This document shows, one piece after another, positions 44,402 to 54,026 of a stretch of 64,000 nt of DNA (position 1 is its first letter; every line of letters starts with the position of its first letter). The stretch is from Roseovarius sp. MMSF_3359. Lineage in GTDB: Bacteria; Pseudomonadota; Alphaproteobacteria; Rhodobacterales; Rhodobacteraceae. Made by a program: the position numbers and the translations under genes. The stretch is from NCBI RefSeq assembly GCF_030733385.1, contig NZ_JASHJC010000010.1:1-64000 (forward strand). Direction: 5' to 3'. The notes beneath the pieces are model-generated. The model worked only from the letters and a program-made list of their open reading frames with translations. It had not been told where the DNA came from and made no database searches.

Positions 44402-44450
44402 CGCCGGTTGCGCCCAATGTCGACGTTCTCGCGATATCCGAAAGCTGCCA

Positions 44451-45314
44451 TCATTTCGCGTCATCCTTCGTCATCAACGTGTAGAAGAGCCAACTGACCA
44501 GCAGCGTGATCGCGAAATATATGAGCGACATCGCCGCCGCCGGGCCCAGATCGAACTGTCCAAGCGCGATCTTCACCAGGTCAATGGACAGTAGCGTCGT
44601 TGAGTTGCCGGGGCCGCCGCCGGTCAGCACGAAAGGCTCGGTATAGATGTTGAAACTGTCCATGAAGCGCAGAAGGATCGCGATCGTCAGGACGGTTTTC
44701 ATCTTCGGAAGCTGAATATAACGGAAGACCGACCAGGCACTCGCCCCGTCGATCTTGGCCGCCTGATAGTAAGCGTCGGGGATCGACACGAGCCCCGCAT
44801 AGCTCAGCAGCACCACCAGCGAGGTCCAATGCCAGACATCCATCGTGATGATCGTGACCCAGGCCGCGAGCGGGTTTTGCGTCATGTCATAGGGGATGCC
44901 CAGGGTGTGGTTCATGAGATACCCAAGCAACCCGATATCCGGCAGCGCAAAGATATTCCACATTGCGCCCACCACGTTCCACGGGATCAACATCGGCAGC
45001 GCCATGGTGACGAGGCAGACCGGCACCCACATGCCCTGGCGCGGCATGGATAGCGCAATGATGATGCCCAAAGGCACCTCGATCGCGAGGATGATGCCCG
45101 TGAAGAGGAACTGTCGCCCAAGTGCCGCGTGGAACCGCTCGGAGTTCAGAAGTTCCTCGAACCAGCGCAGCCCTTCGAAGAAAAACACGTTGTTTCCAAA
45201 GGTTTCCTGCACCGAATAGTTGACCACCGTCATCATCGGAATGAGCGCGTTGAACGCCACGAGCAGCAGCACCGGCAGCACAAAGAACCATGCCTTCTGG
45301 TTTTCCGTCTTCAT
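44451..45314 (-). CDS. glpP: Glycerol-type ABC importer permease (MalF-like)
   Basis: 287 residues with six TMs, starting MKTENQKAWFFVLPVLLLVA. The EAA loop region reads VSIPDAYYQAAKIDGASAWSVFRYIQLP and fits the MalF/UgpA class. It forms the permease dimer with GlpQ and contacts GlpS/GlpT in the cytoplasm. The start overlaps the glpT stop as ATGA. The stop lies 50 bases before the inverted-repeat element. Confidence 0.92.
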   Translation of the reverse strand: MKTENQKAWFFVLPVLLLVAFNALIPMMTVVNYSVQETFGNNVFFFEGLRWFEELLNSERFHAALGRQFLFTGIILAIEVPLGIIIALSMPRQGMWVPVCLVTMALPMLIPWNVVGAMWNIFALPDIGLLGYLMNHTLGIPYDMTQNPLAAWVTIITMDVWHWTSLVVLLSYAGLVSIPDAYYQAAKIDGASAWSVFRYIQLPKMKTVLTIAILLRFMDSFNIYTEPFVLTGGGPGNSTTLLSIDLVKIALGQFDLGPAAAMSLIYFAITLLVSWLFYTLMTKDDAK

Positions 45315-46387
45315 GCCCCCGCCCTTTCCGTGGCCAGCCAACCGTCGCGATAGACGCGGGTGTGTTCCTGCGCGAAGGACAGGTGTATTGCGTCGCCCTG
45401 CCCCGGTACCGCCCCGCTGCTGACCGCTTTGACCAGCGTGTCACCAACCATCGCGTCGATCACGCTGTGCCGGCCCACATCGGCCACCTTGCGTACGGTC
45501 GCGGGCAGTCCCGCATCGCTCAAACGCACGAATTCGGGGCGAATGCCGATCTCAACACCCGCGGCCCCCGGCGCGATGGCCCCTTCGACATCGACCTTGT
45601 GACCGTCGAAAAACGCCGCCCCGTCACGGATCTCCGCTGGCAGAACATTCATCCCCGGCGAGCCGATGAAATGCCCCACGAAGGTGTGTGTCGGTCGCTC
45701 AAAGAGTTCCACCGGTGTGCCGATCTGCACTATCTCGCCCTCCTGCATCACGACCACCTGATCGGCAAAGGTCAGGGCCTCTGTCTGATCGTGGGTGACA
45801 TAGATCATTGTAGCGCGAACTTTCTGGTGTAGTTCCTTGAGTTTGCTTCGCAATTTCCATTTCAGGTGTGGGTCAATCACCGTCAGGGGCTCATCGAACA
45901 TCACCACGTTGACGTCATCGCGCACCAATCCGCGGCCCATCGAGATCTTCTGCTTGTTATCCGGCGACAGGTTCGCCGCGCGGGTGGTCAGCATCTCGGT
46001 CACTTCGAGCATCTCGGCGATCTCATGCACCCGGGACGTCACGGTCGCCTCCTCCACACCCCGGTTTCGGAGCGGAAAGGCCAGGTTGTCGAAAACGCTC
46101 ATCGTGTCGTAGATCACCGGGAACTGGAACACCTGTGCGATGTTGCGCTGATTGGGCGGCAGGTCGGTGACGTCCCGGTCATCAAATAGGATGCGTCCTT
46201 CGGACGGTGTCAGAAGCCCCGAGATGATGTTCAAAAGCGTCGATTTCCCGCATCCCGACGGCCCCAAAAGCGCATAAGCGCCGCCATCAGACCAATCGAG
46301 GTCAATCTCCTTGAGCGCGTAATCTTCTGGCGCCGAAGGGTTCGGGTAATAGCTGTGCCGGAGTTTCGAGAGCGTGATCTTGGCCAT
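45311..46387 (-). CDS. glpT: Glycerol-type ABC importer ATPase with degenerate signature
   Basis: 358 residues with ATPase domain and C-terminal MalK-type OB domain. Walker A is GPSGCGKST at 42-50, Walker B VVMFDEP and the switch His 199 (VTHDQTEAL), all intact. The ABC signature, expected LSGGQ, reads LSPDNKQ at 140-146. In a heterodimer with GlpS this yields one degenerate ATP site. It starts one base into the glpS stop (TGATG). Confidence 0.92.
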   Translation of the reverse strand: MAKITLSKLRHSYYPNPSAPEDYALKEIDLDWSDGGAYALLGPSGCGKSTLLNIISGLLTPSEGRILFDDRDVTDLPPNQRNIAQVFQFPVIYDTMSVFDNLAFPLRNRGVEEATVTSRVHEIAEMLEVTEMLTTRAANLSPDNKQKISMGRGLVRDDVNVVMFDEPLTVIDPHLKWKLRSKLKELHQKVRATMIYVTHDQTEALTFADQVVVMQEGEIVQIGTPVELFERPTHTFVGHFIGSPGMNVLPAEIRDGAAFFDGHKVDVEGAIAPGAAGVEIGIRPEFVRLSDAGLPATVRKVADVGRHSVIDAMVGDTLVKAVSSGAVPGQGDAIHLSFAQEHTRVYRDGWLATERAGA

Positions 46388-47463
46388 CAATCCGCCCCCC
46401 GCGACACAAGCTGACCATCCGGCGCAAAGTAGAAACACGCCTCGGGATCAAGATAGAACGCATGATCCTCGCCGACCTCGAAGGGATGCACCCCATGGGC
46501 CAGAGACACCCAATCGGCGGTTTGCATCTGAAAATGTGCGCTGCTTTCCGACCCGCTGAGTTCGGTCACAAGCACCCTGCCCGTCAGTTCGACGTCGAAT
46601 TGCGCCGATTTGACGGGCGCGACGTGGTGCGGCCGTACCGCAATCGTGTAGGCACCATCGGCCAGACCTGCCGCGGCCCCGCCCACCTTCCAGGATACCG
46701 TGTCGCCCATATGGACCCGATTGCCCTTCTTTTGCACTTTGGAGGTGTTGATCGGTGGATCGGAAAACACCCGAGCGGCCATCAGCGACTGCGGCTGGCG
46801 GTAAATCTCGGCGGTGGGGCCGAATTGCACGACGCGGCCGTCATCCATCAACCCGGTCATGCCGCCTAGAAGCAACGCTTCTTCGGGCTCGGAGGTAGCA
46901 TAGACCACCACGGCCCCCCGGCCCGCGAAAAGCTCCGGCAGTTGTTCGCGTAATTCCTCGCGCAGCTTGTAGTCGAGATTGGCCAGCGGCTCGTCGAGAA
47001 AAACCGCGCGGCTTTCCTTGGCAATGGCGCGGGCCAAGGCGGTCCGCTGCTGCTGCCCGCCCGAAAGCTCATGCGGACGGCGGTTCAACATCGGGCGCAA
47101 TTGCAGAATGTCGGCGGCCTCTTCCACACGCCCCTGGATCTCGGATTTCGGCATCCCTGCCACCTTGAGCGGCGATGCTATGTTATCGAACACTGTCATA
47201 TGCGGGTAGTTCACGAAAAACTGGTGCACGAGGCTGATATTGCGCTTCTGCGTGTTGAGGCGCGTCACATCCTGCCCGTCCATCAGGATTTGCCCGTCGG
47301 CGATCGGATCAAGCCCCGCCATCATCTTGATGAGCGACGTCTTGCCCGCCCCGGTTTCCCCCAAAAGCACGTTGAAATGGCCGGTTTCCAGCACCATCGA
47401 CGTGGGTTTGATATGGACCTGTCCGGCGACTTCTTTTGTGATGTTTCTTAATTCTACGGTCAT
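46387..47463 (-). CDS. glpS: Glycerol-type ABC importer ATPase lacking the switch histidine
   Basis: 358 residues. Walker A GETGAGKT at 35-42, signature ELSGGQQQR (LSGGQ 133-137) and Walker B VFLDEPLANLD are canonical. Where a His is expected after the VYAT strand there is Ser 191 (YATSEPEEAL), so its own ATP site lacks the switch histidine. The C-terminal OB-type domain is present. It pairs with GlpT. It follows the binding-protein gene after a hairpin-bearing gap of 107 bases. Confidence 0.92.
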   Translation of the reverse strand: MTVELRNITKEVAGQVHIKPTSMVLETGHFNVLLGETGAGKTSLIKMMAGLDPIADGQILMDGQDVTRLNTQKRNISLVHQFFVNYPHMTVFDNIASPLKVAGMPKSEIQGRVEEAADILQLRPMLNRRPHELSGGQQQRTALARAIAKESRAVFLDEPLANLDYKLREELREQLPELFAGRGAVVVYATSEPEEALLLGGMTGLMDDGRVVQFGPTAEIYRQPQSLMAARVFSDPPINTSKVQKKGNRVHMGDTVSWKVGGAAAGLADGAYTIAVRPHHVAPVKSAQFDVELTGRVLVTELSGSESSAHFQMQTADWVSLAHGVHPFEVGEDHAFYLDPEACFYFAPDGQLVSRGAD

Positions 47464-47502
47464 CTTGGCCCTTGCCGATCACCCTTTCGGCGTATTCAGG
47501 AT

Positions 47503-47527
47503 GGCCGGGGCCCTTGCGACCCCGGCC
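47503..47527 (-). terminator. Intercistronic hairpin between glpV and glpS
   Basis: GGCCGGGG, a nine-base loop and CCCCGGCC make a perfect 8-bp GC stem 44 bases after the glpV stop, with no T-run. Such hairpins after binding-protein genes usually protect or partially terminate the transcript, so that the binding protein is made in excess over the membrane parts. This fits the gene order here. Confidence 0.65.
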
Positions 47528-47570
47528 AGTAAAGCGCCACACCCCTGCGGCGCCTCACAGGAAGCTCAGC

Positions 47571-49310
47571 TTATTGCGCGGCCCAGCGGGCAACAAGCTC
47601 GTCATAATTGACGGTCTGGCCTTGCGGCTTCTCGTTGTCGAGCTTGGCTTTTGGCGATCCCGGCTGCGACAGCCAGTATTCCGGGTCCTTCTCTTCGTTG
47701 AGACGCGGACCGCAGCCACCGTAGACCTCGGCGCCCTCATCGGCCGCCTGCATCCGGGACATGGTGATGTCCATCTCTTCGGCGAGACGGTCCATCGCCT
47801 CTTGCGGCGTAAAGGCGCCCGAGTTCACGTCACCGATCTGCTGCCACCAGATCTGCGCGAGCTTGGGATAATCCGGCACGTTCACACCGGTGGGCGACCA
47901 TGCCACCCGGTCGGGCGAGCGATAGAACTCGACCAGACCGCCGAGTTTCGGCGCGCGTTCGGTGAACGATTCGTGATTGACCGAGCTGTCGCGGATGAAG
48001 GTCAGACCCACATGGGATTTCTTCACATCGACGGTCTTGGAGGTCACGAACTGCGCATAGAGCCACGCAGCCTGCGCGCGATCAGACGGCGTAGATTTCA
48101 AGAAGGTCCAGGACCCCACATCCTGATATCCAACCTTCTGACCTTCTTCCCAGTAAGGTCCGTGCGGGCTGGGCGCCATCCGCCAGAGCGGGTTGCCGTC
48201 ACCATCGACGGTGTTGTTGCCTTCGGATTGCGGCTTGACCATGTCGGCGGTGAAAGCCGTGTACCAGAAGATTTGCTGCGCCACGTTGCCCTGGCTCAGC
48301 GCCGGGAGCGACTGGTAGAAGTCATAGCTGGCGGCACCGGGCGGTGCGTAGTTGCGGAGCCATTCGTCCCATTTGCGGATCGCATAGACCGCCGCAGGAC
48401 CATTGGCCGCCCCGCCGCGCGAAACGCTTGCACCCACCGGGTTGCAGGTGCCCGCTTCCATACGGATGCCCCATTCATCGACAGGGATGCCGTTCGGCTC
48501 GCCCTTGTCGCCGGCACCGGCCATGGACAGCCATGCGTCGGTCATCCGCCAGCCGAGGTCGGGCGCGCGTTTGCCGTAATCCATGTGGCCATAGATTGTC
48601 GTGCCATCGACTTCCTTCACGTCATTGGTGAAGAACTCGGCGATGTCCTCATAGGCCGACCAGTTGACCGGTACGCCGAGGTCATAGCCGTATTTCTCTT
48701 TGAACGCCGCCTGCAGGTCTTCGCGGTCGAACCAGTCCTTGCGGAACCAGTAGAGGTTGGCGAATTGCTGATCCGGCAGTTGATAGAGCTTGCCATCAGG
48801 GCCGGTGGTGAACTGGCTGCCCATGAAATCATCAAGGTCCAGCGTCGGCGATGTGGTCGCCGCCCAATCGCCTGCCATCTGATCGGTCAGGTTATAGGCC
48901 AGTTGCAGGCGCGAATGGGTGCCGATGAGATCACTGTCGTTGACATAGCCATCGTAAAGGTTCCGCCCGGTCTGCATCTGCGTCTGGACGGCCTGGACCA
49001 CTTCGCCCTCGCCCAGGATCTGGTGGTTGACCTTGATCCCGGTGATTTCCTCGAACGCCTTGGTAAGCACGTCGGATTCATACGAATGTGTCGGAATGCC
49101 TTCGGACAGGACGTTGATTTCCATCCCGGCATATGGCTCAGCCGCGTTGATGAACCATTGCATTTCGCCCATCTGCTCGTCTTTCGACAGAACCGATGGC
49201 TGGAATTCCTGGTCAATCCATTTCTGCGCCGCCGCTTCATCGGCCTTGGCTGCACCTGACGCCGCAATAACGGCAGACGCGGCAACCGCGCCCAGCAGAT
49301 ACCTACGCAT
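47571..49310 (-). CDS. glpV: Glycerol-type ABC importer substrate-binding protein
   Basis: 579-residue periplasmic binding protein, larger than usual sugar-binding proteins but right for GlpV. The signal peptide is MRRYLLGAVAASAVIAASGAAKA. The family-1 solute-binding fold is seen with FEEITGIKVNHQILGEGEVV, YDGYVNDSDLIGTHS and KRAPDLGWRMTDAWLSMAGAG. A GGAGGA Shine-Dalgarno precedes the ATG at 49310. It is first in the operon here, whereas in Rhizobium leguminosarum glpV lies last, as I recall. Glycerol is the expected ligand. Confidence 0.9.
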   Translation of the reverse strand: MRRYLLGAVAASAVIAASGAAKADEAAAQKWIDQEFQPSVLSKDEQMGEMQWFINAAEPYAGMEINVLSEGIPTHSYESDVLTKAFEEITGIKVNHQILGEGEVVQAVQTQMQTGRNLYDGYVNDSDLIGTHSRLQLAYNLTDQMAGDWAATTSPTLDLDDFMGSQFTTGPDGKLYQLPDQQFANLYWFRKDWFDREDLQAAFKEKYGYDLGVPVNWSAYEDIAEFFTNDVKEVDGTTIYGHMDYGKRAPDLGWRMTDAWLSMAGAGDKGEPNGIPVDEWGIRMEAGTCNPVGASVSRGGAANGPAAVYAIRKWDEWLRNYAPPGAASYDFYQSLPALSQGNVAQQIFWYTAFTADMVKPQSEGNNTVDGDGNPLWRMAPSPHGPYWEEGQKVGYQDVGSWTFLKSTPSDRAQAAWLYAQFVTSKTVDVKKSHVGLTFIRDSSVNHESFTERAPKLGGLVEFYRSPDRVAWSPTGVNVPDYPKLAQIWWQQIGDVNSGAFTPQEAMDRLAEEMDITMSRMQAADEGAEVYGGCGPRLNEEKDPEYWLSQPGSPKAKLDNEKPQGQTVNYDELVARWAAQ

Positions 49311-49386
49311 CTTTTCTCCTCCCATGTATTTTTGTGCCGGGACAACCCGACCAACTCAGTGTTGTCAGGAATCCAGCGATTTGCAA

Positions 49387-49400
49387 ACTAAATTTTTAGT
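49387..49400. promoter_or_regulatory. AT-rich palindrome upstream of glpV
   Basis: ACTAAATTTTTAGT is an inverted repeat (ACTAAA, TT, TTTAGT) 77 bases upstream of the glpV start, in the only gap (49311-49411) before the glycerol operon. It could be an operator, for example for a DeoR-type GlpR, or the AT-rich end of the previous transcript. No regulator gene is adjacent. Confidence 0.4.
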
Positions 49401-49411
49401 AGAACGATCCG

Positions 49412-51166
49412 CTACCCATCTTCACCGCGCAAAACCCGAAAAACGGCCTCGCGTTCCGACAGGATGAGCAACAGCGCGACGTCACCCGGTTCGATGATTT
49501 CCATCACTTTTTCAGTACCTTCCACCGGGGAGTTCGCCTTGATCACGCGCTCCTCCGGCATTCCCTTTGCCGCGCAGGTATCGACGATCAAACGGGTCAC
49601 CTCCCCGGCCTCGCGCCCGCGAAGGTAATCCTCCAACTCGGCGGCAACGACGTAATCCGGCACCAGCCCAAGGGCGGTTTCCGTCACATCGCGGATATCC
49701 TGATCCGAGCGGTCGCCGGCATGGCTGAGCAATACGAAACGCCGTTTGGCCCGGATACCGCTGACGGTTTCTGCCACCGCGGCAATGGAATGCGGGTTAT
49801 GCGCAAAGTCGACGAAGACCCGAGCGCCGTTCACGTCGAATTCGTTGAAACGGCCGGGGTTGTCGGTCGGATCACTTTGAAACCCTGTCAGACCCTTGCC
49901 GATATCGCTGGCCGCGATGCCCATGGCGTGAGACACGAGTGTAGCTGCAAGCGCATTGCGGACGTTGTGCCGGGCAGCGCCGTCCACGGTAATCGGAACA
50001 TCGACCACATCGGCAATGTGCTGTTCCACGCTTCCGTCGAAGAGAACAAGCGCACCCGCCTCTTCCCAGGCACAGGGCATGCCGACCTTGCGTGCCGCAT
50101 CAAGCAACGGGTTCTGCCGGTCAAGTGAGAACCACCAAATGGGCGCCTCGGTTCGTGCGGCTTCGGCCCGGACATAGGCATCATCGGCGTTCAACACCAA
50201 AGCCCCATCATCGGCCAGGGCACGGTGCACCGCGAATTTTGCACGGGCCAGTTCCTCGACCGTGTTGACGCCATATTGCCCGAGGTGATCGGCCGCCACG
50301 TTGGTCACGACCGCGACCCGCGCTTTGCGCGTCGCCAGCCCCCGCCGCAGGATCCCGCCGCGGGCCACTTCGAGATAGGCCACCTCCAACCGCTTGTCCC
50401 GCAGAAGAAGCCGTGCGCCGCCCGGGCCGGAATAATCCCCGCGGTCAAGCACGTCCTCGCCCACGCGCACGAAATCGGTCGAGGTCAGCCCGGAAACTTT
50501 CCCCGCCGCCTTGGCAACCGCGGCACAAAGACGGGTTGTGGTGGTCTTGCCGTTGGTGCCAGTGATGAGGGCAATCGGCACGTTGTAATGGGCGGGCCAA
50601 TCGACCGCCTCGGGATCAGGGATTTCGGCAATCGGCCAGGTGCGCGACCCGGCGCCATGCCCCACGGAAACCTCGTCATCATCGCAAAGCACGTCGACGC
50701 CATGCGCCACACCAGCCTCGATCAGGCGGAGCAGCGCGGGATTGGCTTCGCGCGCCATGACATCGCGCAGATCCGCGATCATGCGGTCGAAATCACCCGC
50801 CGGCGCGCCGAGCAACTCCGCCGCGATGAAGTGCCATGCGGTCTCGGCGGCAAAGATCGCGGAATAGAGCTGATCCATCGGGGCGGAAATCGCTAGGTTG
50901 AGGCCGTCTTCAAAGGCCCGGTCTGTGATCTGCTCTTGCTGCCAGCCGATGGCGTCCAGCACGCGGCGCGCCTGCTTCCGCCACAGTTCGGCGATGCGGT
51001 CCGGATCAAACCCCTTGTGATGCACCTCGAGGATGGCGCCGGGGTGATCCCACATAACCCCGGGCCCGGTCAGGCGGCGGCTGTCTTCGAGGCGGAGGCG
51101 GTCGCTTGACGCGCATTCAATGCTCAGGGCGTCTTCGATGTCGGGCATGTCGTGCATGTCGGTCAT
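49412..51166 (-). CDS. Mur-ligase-like protein paired with cyanophycin synthetase
   Basis: 584 residues. An unassigned N-terminal region (1-195) precedes a Mur-ligase core: P-loop ITGTNGKTTTTRLCAAVA (Gly 203), NVAADHLGQYGVNTVEELA, FVDFAHNPHSIAAVAETVSG and SHAGDRSDQDIRDVTE. It resembles the C-terminal half of CphA but lacks the ATP-grasp domain. It starts 12 bases after cphA. Alone it could add or activate one residue type in an ATP-dependent amide ligation. Its role in cyanophycin or a related polymer is inferred from context. Confidence 0.82.
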   Translation of the reverse strand: MTDMHDMPDIEDALSIECASSDRLRLEDSRRLTGPGVMWDHPGAILEVHHKGFDPDRIAELWRKQARRVLDAIGWQQEQITDRAFEDGLNLAISAPMDQLYSAIFAAETAWHFIAAELLGAPAGDFDRMIADLRDVMAREANPALLRLIEAGVAHGVDVLCDDDEVSVGHGAGSRTWPIAEIPDPEAVDWPAHYNVPIALITGTNGKTTTTRLCAAVAKAAGKVSGLTSTDFVRVGEDVLDRGDYSGPGGARLLLRDKRLEVAYLEVARGGILRRGLATRKARVAVVTNVAADHLGQYGVNTVEELARAKFAVHRALADDGALVLNADDAYVRAEAARTEAPIWWFSLDRQNPLLDAARKVGMPCAWEEAGALVLFDGSVEQHIADVVDVPITVDGAARHNVRNALAATLVSHAMGIAASDIGKGLTGFQSDPTDNPGRFNEFDVNGARVFVDFAHNPHSIAAVAETVSGIRAKRRFVLLSHAGDRSDQDIRDVTETALGLVPDYVVAAELEDYLRGREAGEVTRLIVDTCAAKGMPEERVIKANSPVEGTEKVMEIIEPGDVALLLILSEREAVFRVLRGEDG

Positions 51167-51178
51167 CGGACTGCCCCC

Positions 51179-53983
51179 TCAATCCCCATCCTCATCGGTG
51201 TTGCGCGCAAGCCGCACTCCGCGCTCATCACGGATCAACTCTTCATCGCCGCCAAGAAAATCCTCCTGCGGGGACACGACCGGCGGCGCGGTCGGAGTGG
51301 GTGTCGGCGCGGGGGCTTCGCCTTCTTCCGACTGGAAGTAGATCACCTGTTTCCAGCACCGCGCGCTGTCATCCCCCAGAATGACCAGAAGATCGCCATC
51401 TTCGGCCATGTTGAGCCCGTGATCGACCGCTTCGACCTCGTCGGGGATGACCGAGACCGCGGCATCTTCGACACCATGCCGCTTCAGACCCTCGCGCAGC
51501 ATCTGCGGGATCTCATCATGGCCCCTGCCCCGGCGGTTATCATCGGCCTTGCAGATGTAATGGTTGAAATGCCCAGCCAGTTTCTCGGCCGCATCGGCCA
51601 CGTCCTGATCGCGCCGGTCGCCGGGCATGGACATGACGACGATGCGCTTGCCCGCCACGTCCAGCCGGTCCGACAGGTCGGCAATCGCGGCAATCGCGGC
51701 CGGGTTATGGGCATAGTCGAGAATGACCTTGAAGGGATGTTCGTCGAACACGTTGGTCCGCCCCGGCGCCTGGAAATAGCTGGTGTCAAAGGTCCGGAGC
51801 CCGTGGCGGATATTGTCGAGATCAACATCGAAGCAGAAGGCCATGGCCGTGGCGAACATCGCATTCTGCACGTTGTAAAGCGCCTTGCCCTCCAGCGTTG
51901 CCGGCACCAGGTGCGACCAAAGGACGGGCATATGCGTACCATTGTGATAGATGGTGATCATCTCGCCATTCATCGCCTTTTCCAGCACGACCGCCATGCC
52001 ACCTGCCTGGATATGTTCTTTGACCAGGGCATGGTTCGAGTTCATCGTCACGTAGCAGATCGCATCGGCATTGGCGTAGTCCGCCATGCGCAGGCAGTTG
52101 ATGTCGTCGGCATTGAGCACCACCGTATCGCGGGCGGATTCGACCACGACCCGTTTGACCACGGCGAGTTCCTCGACCGTGTTGATGCCGCGCAAGCCCA
52201 AGTGATCGGCGGACACGTTCAGGCAGGCCGCCACGTTCGAGCGTTGATACCCGAGGCCGCTGCGCACCAGACCACCGCGCGCGGTCTCCATCACCGCGAA
52301 ATCGACCGACGGGTCACGCAGCACGATCTGCGCCGAGGTCGGACCGGTCATGTCGCCCTTCACGCTCAGTTTGCCATCGACATAGACCCCGTCGGTCGAA
52401 GTCATGCCGACGATCTTGCCGCTGGTCTTCATGATGTGGCCCAGCATGCGCGATGTGGTGGTCTTGCCGTTGGTGCCGGTGATCGCCGCAATCGGGATGC
52501 GCTTTTCCGACCCCACCGGGAACAGCATGTCCATCACCGCACCCGAGACATCGCGCGGCGTCCCCTCAGAGGGCGCGACGTGCATCCGGAACCCCGGCGC
52601 GGCGTTCACCTCGACTATCGCGCCGCCAATATCCTTGTAGGAGCGCGTGATGTCGTCGATCAGGAAATCGACCCCGCCCACGTCAAGGCCCACGGCCATG
52701 ATTGCGCGTTCCGCCATGTCGCGGTTGTCGGGGTGGACCACGTCGGTCATGTCGATGGCCGTGCCGCCGGTCGAGAGGTTCGCGGTCGAGCGTAGGTAGA
52801 GGATTTGCCCATCGTCCAGCACGGTATCTTCGGTAACACCGGCATCTTCCATCAGGCGTTTGGCCTGGTTATCCAGTTCCAGATTAGTCAGGACCTTTTC
52901 ATGGCCGATGCCGCGGCGCGGATCGCTGTTTACCTGGTCGATCAGCTGCGTGATCGTCTGTTTACCATCCCCCACCACATGGCCCGGGACACGCTTAGCG
53001 ACGGCCACGAGCTTGTTGTTCACCACCAGCATCCGGTGGTCGAACCCGGTGATGAAGCTCTCCACCAGGATCGCGCGGCTTTTGGAATGTTCCTTGGCCT
53101 CGGCAAAGCCGGTTTCGACCTGGTTGTCTTCGGTGAGGTTGATCGACACGCCGCGCCCGTGATTGGCGTCGAGCGGTTTGACCACCACCGGATACCCGAT
53201 CCGCTGCGCCGCGCGCACGGCCTCGCGGGGATTGTAGACCATGCGCTGCTGCGGCACAGGCAGGCCGAGATCGTTCAGGAGGTTATGCGTGTCCTCCTTG
53301 TCGCAGGAGATCTCCACCGCGATATGGCGTGTCTGCGACGTGATGGTCGCCTGAATGCGCTGTTGGTACTTGCCGTGGCCGAACTGGACCAGCGAGTAGT
53401 CATTGAGCCGAAGCCAGGGGATATCGCGCTCTTCGGCGGCCTTGACCAGCGATCCGGTGGAGGGGCCGAATTCCTTGCGCTGCGCCCGCAACACGAAACT
53501 GCGCAACTCCTCTTCCCAGTCGAATTCCGGGGCGAACTCATAGTCCACCTGCGCCTTCAGACTGTCCGGCAAGAGGTGCATCAGAAGCCGCAGCGCCAGT
53601 TTCCCCGCCGCCAGCCCGACATCGCGCTGCCGGTACTGATAGACCATGTTGTAGTGTCCCGGCTCGCCTGTGCCACGGGTCCGGCCAAAGGTCACGTCGG
53701 TCCCCGCTACGCCTTGGATCTCCAGCGCGCAATGTTCCATGACGTGGCCCATCCAGGTGCCTTCATCCTCGCGCAGACGCCGGATGAAGCCACCCGGTTC
53801 CCGGTAGGAGCAACCATGTTCGTCCAATCCCGGCAGAGCCGCAACCAAGCCGTCGATGAATTCCGGCCCGATCCGCGCCGAGGGCCACTCCTCCAGCACG
53901 CCCAGATCGACAACATGGCGAATGACCGGAAACCCGGCCCAGACATTGGGCCCCACAAAGACGTTGGTCGAAACGATTTTCAT
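51179..53983 (-). CDS. cphA: Cyanophycin synthetase
   Basis: 934 residues. It makes multi-L-arginyl-poly-L-aspartate without ribosomes. An N-terminal domain (1-160) is followed by an ATP-grasp domain (about 210-480: GYPVVVKPLDANHGRGVSIN, VESFITGFDHRMLVV, GGVDFLIDDITRSYKDIGGA, then IVEVNAAPGF). The Mur-ligase domain follows from about 495 (AAITGTNGKTTTSRMLGHI, Gly 503; ILDYAHNPAAIAAIA). An acidic, Pro/Thr-rich tail ends it, making it slightly longer than typical CphA1. Both catalytic modules are intact. It follows cphB after 43 bases. Confidence 0.95.
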   Translation of the reverse strand: MKIVSTNVFVGPNVWAGFPVIRHVVDLGVLEEWPSARIGPEFIDGLVAALPGLDEHGCSYREPGGFIRRLREDEGTWMGHVMEHCALEIQGVAGTDVTFGRTRGTGEPGHYNMVYQYRQRDVGLAAGKLALRLLMHLLPDSLKAQVDYEFAPEFDWEEELRSFVLRAQRKEFGPSTGSLVKAAEERDIPWLRLNDYSLVQFGHGKYQQRIQATITSQTRHIAVEISCDKEDTHNLLNDLGLPVPQQRMVYNPREAVRAAQRIGYPVVVKPLDANHGRGVSINLTEDNQVETGFAEAKEHSKSRAILVESFITGFDHRMLVVNNKLVAVAKRVPGHVVGDGKQTITQLIDQVNSDPRRGIGHEKVLTNLELDNQAKRLMEDAGVTEDTVLDDGQILYLRSTANLSTGGTAIDMTDVVHPDNRDMAERAIMAVGLDVGGVDFLIDDITRSYKDIGGAIVEVNAAPGFRMHVAPSEGTPRDVSGAVMDMLFPVGSEKRIPIAAITGTNGKTTTSRMLGHIMKTSGKIVGMTSTDGVYVDGKLSVKGDMTGPTSAQIVLRDPSVDFAVMETARGGLVRSGLGYQRSNVAACLNVSADHLGLRGINTVEELAVVKRVVVESARDTVVLNADDINCLRMADYANADAICYVTMNSNHALVKEHIQAGGMAVVLEKAMNGEMITIYHNGTHMPVLWSHLVPATLEGKALYNVQNAMFATAMAFCFDVDLDNIRHGLRTFDTSYFQAPGRTNVFDEHPFKVILDYAHNPAAIAAIADLSDRLDVAGKRIVVMSMPGDRRDQDVADAAEKLAGHFNHYICKADDNRRGRGHDEIPQMLREGLKRHGVEDAAVSVIPDEVEAVDHGLNMAEDGDLLVILGDDSARCWKQVIYFQSEEGEAPAPTPTPTAPPVVSPQEDFLGGDEELIRDERGVRLARNTDEDGD

Positions 53984-54026
53984 GATTAGCTCCCTTTTAT
54001 GTTCTTATTGGCAGTCCCTGCGTGAT

